Below are positions 59,044 through 64,000 of a DNA stretch of 64,000 nt, in pieces; positions within the stretch are counted from its first letter, which is position 1, and the number at the start of each line of letters is the position of its first letter. Origin of the DNA: Nonomuraea indica (GTDB taxonomy: Bacteria > Actinomycetota > Actinomycetes > Streptosporangiales > Streptosporangiaceae); the NCBI RefSeq assembly GCF_002850745.1, contig NZ_KZ559476.1:133698-197697 (forward strand). Direction: 5' to 3'. The notes under the pieces were generated by a model that was not told the origin of the DNA, did not search any database, and saw only the letters and a list, made by a program, of their open reading frames with translations. Both the position numbers and the translations under genes were made by a program.

Positions 59044-60534
59044 CTATCCCGTGGCCGCGCGGCCGGCGATCACTTCGGCGGCGGCCCGGCCGCACACCTC
59101 GGCCGAGCCGTACGTGGCGATGTGCACCGCGCCCAGGTCGGAGCGCTCGGGCAGGCCCATCTCCACGACCACCGCGCCGGGGCGGGCGCTGAGCAGGTGG
59201 CGCGCCGCCTGATCCTGCCAGGGGTGGCGGTGCACGTCACGGACCACGATCACGAGGGGGCGGCCGTGGCCGGCGCGGACGAGCCGCTCGAGCGCCGGGC
59301 CGGTGGCCTCGGCCGCCGTCAGCCTCGTCACGGTCGTGCCGGGCAGCAGCGCGGCGAGCGGCGCGGCGACGCCCCACGGGGTGCCCCTGTCGATGGCGAG
59401 GTTCATCTCGGGTGCCAGCTCCACCACGTGGGGGGCGGCGGTGACGGGCAGCACGGGGCCGGCGGACCTGCGGGTGACGCGGACGGCCCGCCGCGCCGCC
59501 GCGAGCCCGACGGGAGCGTCGCGGCGGGTGGTGGTGCCGCCCGAGGAGCCGGTCCGGACGGCCAGCTCGCGGACCCGTCGAGCGGCGTCGGCCAGGCGCT
59601 CCTCGGGCAGCACGCCTTCGGCGACGGCGGCGGCGATCGCGTCGCGGACCTCGGCGGCCGTCGCCTCGTCGGAGCGCTCGCCGCCGAGACAGACCGCGTC
59701 GGCTCCGGCGGCGACGGCGCGGGCGGCCGCGCCGCCGATGCCGTACGCGGCGGAGACCGCGGCCATCTCGATGGCGTCGGTCACGATCACGCCGTCGAAC
59801 CCCAGCTCCTCGCGCAGCAGCCCGGTGAGCAGCTTGGGGCTGAGCGTGGCGGGCAGGCCGGGGTCGTACGTGGGCACCAGGAGGTGGCCCGTCATGACGG
59901 TCAGCACGCCTTCGGCGATCGCCTCCCGGAAGGGGCGCAGGGCCGCCTCGACGCCGGCGAGGGACACCACCGGCACCCCGTGGTGGGAGTCGACCGAGGT
60001 GCCGCCGTGGCCGGGGAAGTGCTTGACGCAGGCCGCCACGCCCGCCGACTGCAGGCCGCGGACGAACGCCCGCACGTGCCGGGACACCAGGTCCGGGGCG
60101 GCGCCGAAGGCGCGCAGGCCGATGACCGGGTTGTCGGGGTTGGAGTTGACGTCGGCGGACGGCGCGAAGTTCAGGGTGATCCCGGCCGCGGCGAGCTCCC
60201 GGCCGAGGTCGCGGGCGAGCTCCTCGGTGAGCGTGACGTCGTCCACGACGCCGAGCGCGTACGAGCCGGGCCGGCTGCTGCCGGTGGCGGCCTCCAGCCG
60301 GGTCACCTCGCCGGACTCCTCGTCGGTGGCCACGAGGGCGGCCGGGTTCTCGGCGCGCAGGGCGGCCGTCAGGCGGGCGACCTGGGCGGGATCGGCGATG
60401 TTGCGGGAGAACAGCACCACCCCGGCGAGGCCGTGGCCGAGCCGGCGCCGGATCCAGTCGGGCGGGGTCAGGCCCGCGAATCCCGGCAACAGGACGGCGT
60501 CGGCCAGGCGAAGCAGGTCACCGCTGAGGCGCAT
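59044..60534 (-). CDS. glycoside hydrolase family 3 beta-N-acetylhexosaminidase (NagZ-like)
   Basis: About 496 aa. The GH3 barrel is complete: VLLPGFAGLTPPDWIRRRL, TDEESGEVTRLEAATG, FAPSADVNSNPDNPVIGLRAFG, and the NagZ His-Asp dyad loop VKHFPGHGGTSVDSHHGVPVV (about 171-191). The nucleophile is in GVIVTDAIEMAAV (about 237-249). A C-terminal GH3_C-like domain follows. Role: removal of N-acetylglucosamine from muropeptides or chitin fragments. The ATG at 60534 (MRLSGD) leaves a perfect 19-bp palindrome just upstream. Confidence 0.9.
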   Translation of the reverse strand: MRLSGDLLRLADAVLLPGFAGLTPPDWIRRRLGHGLAGVVLFSRNIADPAQVARLTAALRAENPAALVATDEESGEVTRLEAATGSSRPGSYALGVVDDVTLTEELARDLGRELAAAGITLNFAPSADVNSNPDNPVIGLRAFGAAPDLVSRHVRAFVRGLQSAGVAACVKHFPGHGGTSVDSHHGVPVVSLAGVEAALRPFREAIAEGVLTVMTGHLLVPTYDPGLPATLSPKLLTGLLREELGFDGVIVTDAIEMAAVSAAYGIGGAAARAVAAGADAVCLGGERSDEATAAEVRDAIAAAVAEGVLPEERLADAARRVRELAVRTGSSGGTTTRRDAPVGLAAARRAVRVTRRSAGPVLPVTAAPHVVELAPEMNLAIDRGTPWGVAAPLAALLPGTTVTRLTAAEATGPALERLVRAGHGRPLVIVVRDVHRHPWQDQAARHLLSARPGAVVVEMGLPERSDLGAVHIATYGSAEVCGRAAAEVIAGRAATG

Positions 60535-60546
60535 GACCAGCAATCT

Positions 60547-60565
60547 AATAGGAAAGTTTCCTATT
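60547..60565. promoter_or_regulatory. palindromic operator upstream of nagZ-like gene
   Basis: AATAGGAAA-G-TTTCCTATT, a perfect 9-bp inverted repeat with a one-base centre, 13 nt before the start codon. Short GGAAA/TTTCC palindromes like this are typical of sugar-responsive ROK, RpiR or LacI regulators. No such regulator gene is in the window, so regulation would be in trans. Confidence 0.75.
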
Positions 60566-60594
60566 TGCTAGAGCGATTTTCTGACGTCACGGAC

Positions 60595-61746
60595 TCACAG
60601 GCGCTCCAGGATGGTGACGTTGGCCTGGCCGCCGCCCTCGCACATCGTCTGCAGGCCGTACCGGCCGCCGGTGCGCTCCAGCTCGTGCAGCAGCTTGACG
60701 GCGAGGACGGCGCCGGTCGCGCCGAGCGGGTGGCCGAGGGCGATGGCGCCGCCGTTGGGGTTGACGCGGGCGGGGTCGGCGCCGGTCTCCCTGAGCCAGG
60801 CGAGCACGACCGGGGCGAACGCCTCGTTGATCTCCACGGTGTCGATGTCGCCGATGGTCATCCCGGTCCTGCGCAGGGCGTACGCGGTGGCGGGGATGGG
60901 GGCCGACAGCATCTCGACGGGGTCGCCGCCGCGTGCCGACAGGTGGTGCACGCGGGCACGCGGGGTCAGCCCGTGCTCGCGGACGGCGCGCGGCGAGGCG
61001 ACGAGCAGCGCGGCGGCGCCGTCGGAGATCTGGGAGGCCAGCGCGGCGGTGAGCCTGCCGCCGTCCACCAGCGTCCCGAGCGCGGCCATCCGCTCCGGGC
61101 CGGTGTCGCGGCGCGGCCCCTCGTCGGCGGCGACGCCCTCGTACGGGGTGATCTCGCGGGCGAAGCGGCCGGTGTCGATCGCGGCGACGGCCCGGCGGTG
61201 GGACTCGCAGGCGTAGGCCTCCATCTCCGCCCGCGACAGCTCCCAGCGGGCGGCGATCTGCTCGGCGCCGGCGAACTGCGAGATCTCCCGCGTGCCGTAG
61301 CGCGCGCTCCAGCCCTTGGATCCGGCGAACGGCGTGTCGTGGCCGAGCGGGCGGCCGGCGAGCATGGCCGACGAGATGGGCACCATGCTCATGTTCTGCA
61401 CGCCGCCCGCCACGACGAGATCGGCGGTGCCGGACAGCACGGCCTGGGCGGCGAAGTGCAGCGCCTGCTGCGACGAGCCGCACTGGCGGTCGACCGTGAC
61501 GCCGGGCACCTCCTCCGGCAGGCCGGCCGCGAGCCAGCAGGTGCGGGCGATGTCGCCGGCCTGCGGCCCGATGGTGTCGACGCAGCCGAAGATCACGTCC
61601 TCCACGGCCGCGGGGTCGGCCCCGGTGCGCGCCATCAGCTCCCGCAGCGCGTGGGCGCCGAGGTCGGCCGGGTGGGCATGGGACAGGCCGCCGTTCTTCC
61701 GCCCGACCGGGGTGCGGACGGCGCCGACGATGTACGCCTCGTTCAT
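60595..61746 (-). CDS. fadA6: FadA6 thiolase
   Basis: A 383-aa thiolase with all catalytic elements: nucleophile in VDRQCGSSQQALHFAAQAV (C89), NEAFA, GHPLGATGA and CEGGGQANVTIL near the C-terminus. N-terminal EAYIVGAVRTPVGRKNGGLS. The location next to kstR2 and the operator mark it as FadA6, which cleaves the acyl-CoA from the opened ring. The ATG at 61746 lies 11 bp from operator 6. Length equals that of the mycobacterial protein within a few residues. Confidence 0.92.
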   Translation of the reverse strand: MNEAYIVGAVRTPVGRKNGGLSHAHPADLGAHALRELMARTGADPAAVEDVIFGCVDTIGPQAGDIARTCWLAAGLPEEVPGVTVDRQCGSSQQALHFAAQAVLSGTADLVVAGGVQNMSMVPISSAMLAGRPLGHDTPFAGSKGWSARYGTREISQFAGAEQIAARWELSRAEMEAYACESHRRAVAAIDTGRFAREITPYEGVAADEGPRRDTGPERMAALGTLVDGGRLTAALASQISDGAAALLVASPRAVREHGLTPRARVHHLSARGGDPVEMLSAPIPATAYALRRTGMTIGDIDTVEINEAFAPVVLAWLRETGADPARVNPNGGAIALGHPLGATGAVLAVKLLHELERTGGRYGLQTMCEGGGQANVTILERL

Positions 61747-61757
61747 TCCCGCATCGT

Positions 61758-61771
61758 AGCAAGCGCTTGGT
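61758..61771. promoter_or_regulatory. KstR2-type operator 6 (fadA6/kstR2 divergent promoter)
   Basis: AGCAAGCGCTTGGT, an exact match to AnCAAGnnCTTGnT, in the 88-bp gap between the divergent fadA6 and kstR2 genes, 11 bp from the fadA6 start. Confidence 0.92.
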
Positions 61772-61809
61772 CGCATCGGGAATGCGGGATGAGCAGGGGG
61801 AGTTCGGTG

Positions 61810-61823
61810 AACAAGCGATTGTG
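61810..61823. promoter_or_regulatory. KstR2-type half-matching operator 7 (kstR2 leader)
   Basis: AACAAGCGATTGTG keeps 8 of 10 fixed positions of the KstR2 motif and lies 11 bp before the kstR2 start. A weaker second site would give the repressor separate control of its own gene. Confidence 0.55.
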
Positions 61824-61834
61824 AAAGGGTCATA

Positions 61835-62512
61835 ATGGGAGACGTGACAACGCGTAAGAGCTCGGGCTCCACCACGGCCACTCCGGCCAAGCGCCAACGC
61901 GCCGCCTCCGGGTCGGCCTCCGAGCGCCGGGACCACCTCGTCAAGCTGGCCGCGGAGATCTTCGCACGCAAGGGCTTCCAGGCCACGACCGTGCGGGAGA
62001 TCGCCACCGAGGCCGGGATCCTGTCCGGGAGTCTCTACCACCACTTCGACTCCAAGGAGACGATCGTCGACGAGGTGCTCTCGACCTTCCTCGATGATCT
62101 CATCGCGCGTTACCGCGCGGCGCTCGACTCCGGCTCCGACCCGCGCACGGTGCTGTCGGAGATGGTGCGCATCGGCTTCGGCACGCTGGAGCCGCACCGC
62201 GCCGCGATCACCGTCATGCAGAACGACTGGAACTACCTGCGCCAGTTCGAGCGGTTCAACTACCTCGTCAAGGCCGAGGACGAGGTCGAGCAGATGTGGG
62301 TGGCGCAGATCAAGGCGGGCCAGGCGGCCGGGCAGTTCCGGGCCGACGTCGACCCCAAGCTGACCTACCGCATGATCCGCGACACGATCTGGGTCGCGGT
62401 CCGCTGGTTCCGCCCCGGCGGCCGGCTCAACCCGGCCGGGCTGGCCGAGCACTACATCACCGTGCTCTTCGACGGCCTGGCGACGGGCGAGCGGACCAGC
62501 CAGCGCGCATGA
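61835..62512 (+). CDS. kstR2: KstR2, TetR-family repressor of the HIP regulon
   Basis: A 225-aa TetR repressor. HTH: ERRDHLVKLAAEIFARKGFQATTVREIATEAGILSGSLYHHFDSKETIVDEVLSTFLDDL (about 30-90). The ligand domain shows FGTLEPHRAAITVMQNDWNYLRQFERFNYL and IRDTIWVAVRWFRPGGRL, matching the mycobacterial repressor that is released by HIP-CoA. An about 25-residue Ser/Thr/Ala-rich N-terminal tail is longer than usual; GTG at 61844 is an alternative start. It faces fadA6 and is coupled to the downstream alkD-like gene by ATGA. Confidence 0.92.
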   Translation: MGDVTTRKSSGSTTATPAKRQRAASGSASERRDHLVKLAAEIFARKGFQATTVREIATEAGILSGSLYHHFDSKETIVDEVLSTFLDDLIARYRAALDSGSDPRTVLSEMVRIGFGTLEPHRAAITVMQNDWNYLRQFERFNYLVKAEDEVEQMWVAQIKAGQAAGQFRADVDPKLTYRMIRDTIWVAVRWFRPGGRLNPAGLAEHYITVLFDGLATGERTSQRA

Positions 62513-63189
62513 GCCTCGGCAAGGCGGTGCGCGAGGCACTGCGAGAGGCGGCGGATCCCGGCAAGGCCGCCGCGATGCGGGCCTACATGAAGTCCTCGAT
62601 GCCGTTCCTCGGCGTCCAGGCGGTGCCGCGCCGGGCCGCGCTCCGGCAGGTGTTCGCCGACCACCGCATCGCCACGGCCCCGGAGTGGCGGCGGGCCGTG
62701 CTGGAGCTGTGGCGCGAGGCCGAATACCGCGAGGAGCGCTACGCGGCGGTCGAGCTGACCGGTCACCGCTTCTACCGGGAGTTCCAGACCCTCTACACGG
62801 TGCCGATGTACGAGGAGATGATCGTCACCGGCGCGTGGTGGGACCTGGTGGACGAGCTGGCCACCCACCGGATGAGCGGCCTGCTCGCCGCGTTCCCCGA
62901 CTCGATGCGGCCGCTCATGCTGGAGTGGGCGCACGACGCCGACCTGTGGAAGCGCCGCACCGCCATCCTGTGCCAGAACCGGTTCAAGGGCCGCACCGAC
63001 ACCGCCCTGCTGTACGCCTGCATCGAGCCGAGCCTGTCCGACAACGACTTCTTCGCCCGCAAGGCGATCGGATGGGCGCTGCGCGAGTACGCCAAGGTCA
63101 ACCCGCGCGAGGTGGTCCGCTACGTGCGGGCCAAGGGCATCTCGGGGCTGAGCCGCCGCGAGGCGCTCAAGAACGTCCCCGCCTCCTAG
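62509..63189 (+). CDS. AlkD-like DNA alkylation repair protein (HEAT-repeat glycosylase)
   Basis: A 226-aa DNA_alkylation (AlkD/AlkC) protein. Helical repeats surround VTGAWWDLVDELATHRMSG, whose W111 and D115 stand in the spacing of the key AlkD Trp-Asp pair, and KRRTAILCQNRF, which supplies the conserved arginine (about 149-150). It removes positively charged alkyl bases such as N3-methyladenine. It is translationally coupled to kstR2 (4-nt ATGA overlap) and so should be autorepressed with it, a surprising link between steroid catabolism and DNA repair. Confidence 0.85.
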   Translation: MSLGKAVREALREAADPGKAAAMRAYMKSSMPFLGVQAVPRRAALRQVFADHRIATAPEWRRAVLELWREAEYREERYAAVELTGHRFYREFQTLYTVPMYEEMIVTGAWWDLVDELATHRMSGLLAAFPDSMRPLMLEWAHDADLWKRRTAILCQNRFKGRTDTALLYACIEPSLSDNDFFARKAIGWALREYAKVNPREVVRYVRAKGISGLSRREALKNVPAS

Positions 63190-63193
63190 GCCG

Positions 63194-64000
63194 TCACCGG
63201 GTCCACAGGGCGTCCTGCACGGCCTGCACGAGCGCCATCAGCTCCGGTGTGACGCGTTCCTTCGACCAGGCCAGCGCGTACGTGACGCGCAGGCCCTCCG
63301 CCTCCAGCGGCACGAAGCCGACGTCGTCCCTGCGGACGCCCCTGACCAGGAGGTACGGCGTCGGCAGCAGCCCGGCGCCGGCGGCCACCAGGTCGAGCGC
63401 GGCGGCGAAGTCGTCGTCGGCCACGAGGCGTGGCCGGCCCGGCAGCCCCGGCCACGGCCGGCCGCCGGGCGCGAGCAGCACCTGGCCCGCCAGGTCGGCC
63501 GCGACGGCGCGGGCCCGGCCGGCCAGGGGATGCCCGGCGGGGACGGCCAGGTGGTCCACCGAGACGTGGAACCTGGCGGCGGTGACGAACCCGGCCGGCG
63601 CCGGGGTCGCCAGGATCGCCGCCGACACCTCCCCCCGTTCCAGCGCCGCCGACGCCGCGCTCCGCCCGGCCACCATGAGCTCCACGCCGATCGCGGGCGT
63701 GCGCCCGGCCAGCCGCCGGGCGACCCGCGCCGCGAGCGTGCCGACGAGTGGTGGATAAGCCAGGTGAATGGTCGGGCGGGACAGCCGGGCCGCCTCCGCC
63801 GAGAACGCCGCCGCCGCCTCCAGCGCCCGCTCGGCGTACGGCAGCAGCGCCCTGCCGCCGGCTGTGAGCGTGACGGCGCGGGCCGTCCGCTCGAACAGCC
63901 TGATCCCCGAGGCCCGCTCCAGCCTGGTGATCGCCTGGCTCATCGCCGGCTGCGACATCCCCAGGTCGGCCGCGGCGCGGGAGAAGCTGCGCCGCGCCGC
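63194..64000 (-). CDS. LysR-family regulator (5' end outside the window)
   Basis: At least 268 residues; the gene continues past the right edge. The visible HTH reads RRSFSRAAADLGMSQPAMSQAITRLERASGIRLFERTARAVTLTAGG, followed by the LysR effector domain (TIHLAYPPLVGTLAARVARRL; DFAAALDLVAAGAGLLPTPYLLV). Ends 5 nt from the convergent alkD-like gene. Its target is probably to the right of the window. Confidence 0.92.
   Translation of the reverse strand, partial: AARRSFSRAAADLGMSQPAMSQAITRLERASGIRLFERTARAVTLTAGGRALLPYAERALEAAAAFSAEAARLSRPTIHLAYPPLVGTLAARVARRLAGRTPAIGVELMVAGRSAASAALERGEVSAAILATPAPAGFVTAARFHVSVDHLAVPAGHPLAGRARAVAADLAGQVLLAPGGRPWPGLPGRPRLVADDDFAAALDLVAAGAGLLPTPYLLVRGVRRDDVGFVPLEAEGLRVTYALAWSKERVTPELMALVQAVQDALWTR

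Noticed and set aside
1..64000. tRNA, rRNA, integrase, transposase or phage genes
   Set aside because: No tRNA T-loop/acceptor pattern, transposase motif or att-like duplication was seen; the steroid region shows no sign of an integrated element.

Overview
The window is 64 kb of very GC-rich (roughly 70 % or more by eye) bacterial chromosome. Gene families and gene order point to a filamentous actinomycete. The minus-strand series rimP-nusA-ylxR-infB-DUF503-rbfA-nrnA-truB-ribF-rpsO-pnp-M16 peptidase-dapB is the standard actinobacterial order. It is accompanied by DUF4439, proS, menA, many GTG starts and 4-nt stop/start overlaps. A Streptosporangiales-type organism (for example Nonomuraea) is a guess from overall flavour, not a proof. 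I see no rRNA, tRNA, insertion sequence, phage or CRISPR array.

Region 1 (1-7.4 kb) holds small stress, transport and regulatory units: a MocR regulator divergent from a DMT exporter, an ABATE/CGNR protein, menA, a quinone oxidoreductase divergent from a LysR regulator, and acetyltransferases. Region 2 (7.5-31 kb) is the conserved translation and RNA block, read leftward. Two foreign-looking insertions break it: a TRM11-like methylase gene, and a TetR/glyoxalase pair with two palindromic operators. Upstream of rimP lies a 960-bp minisatellite of 32 identical 30-bp units plus degenerate GC-rich repeats, then a lipoprotein/DUF4439 operon, a methyltransferase and proS.

Region 3 (31-63 kb) is the distinctive part: a catabolic regulon for the C/D-ring remnant of steroids (HIP, the methylhexahydroindanedione propionate). 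It encodes FadD3, FadE30, IpdF, EchA20, IpdA, IpdB, IpdC, FadA6, a further acyl-CoA dehydrogenase and the TetR repressor KstR2. The genes sit in several transcription units separated by unrelated genes (CutC, DUF6986 aldolase, GntR, PadR, DUF2252, ATP-grasp, an MFS exporter with TetR, NagZ). They are tied together by seven copies of an operator matching the known KstR2 motif AnCAAGnnCTTGnT, at about 31.14, 32.79, 43.97, 44.09, 55.03, 61.76 and 61.82 kb.

The same operators also control genes that are not part of the textbook HIP pathway. These are a luciferase-like (LLM) flavin monooxygenase, a degenerate PaaK/AMP-ligase-like protein, an FprA-type ferredoxin reductase, a flavin reductase, and an SCP2-thiolase-like (Ltp2-type) aldolase with its DUF35 partner. 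The LLM enzyme and flavin reductase could form a two-component monooxygenase; this is the best candidate here for an undescribed biochemical module.

In-frame short tandem repeats recur inside loops of several unrelated enzymes in the window, and non-coding GC-rich repeats are frequent. Repeat expansion therefore looks like a general habit of this genome. The last gene, a LysR regulator, runs off the right edge.
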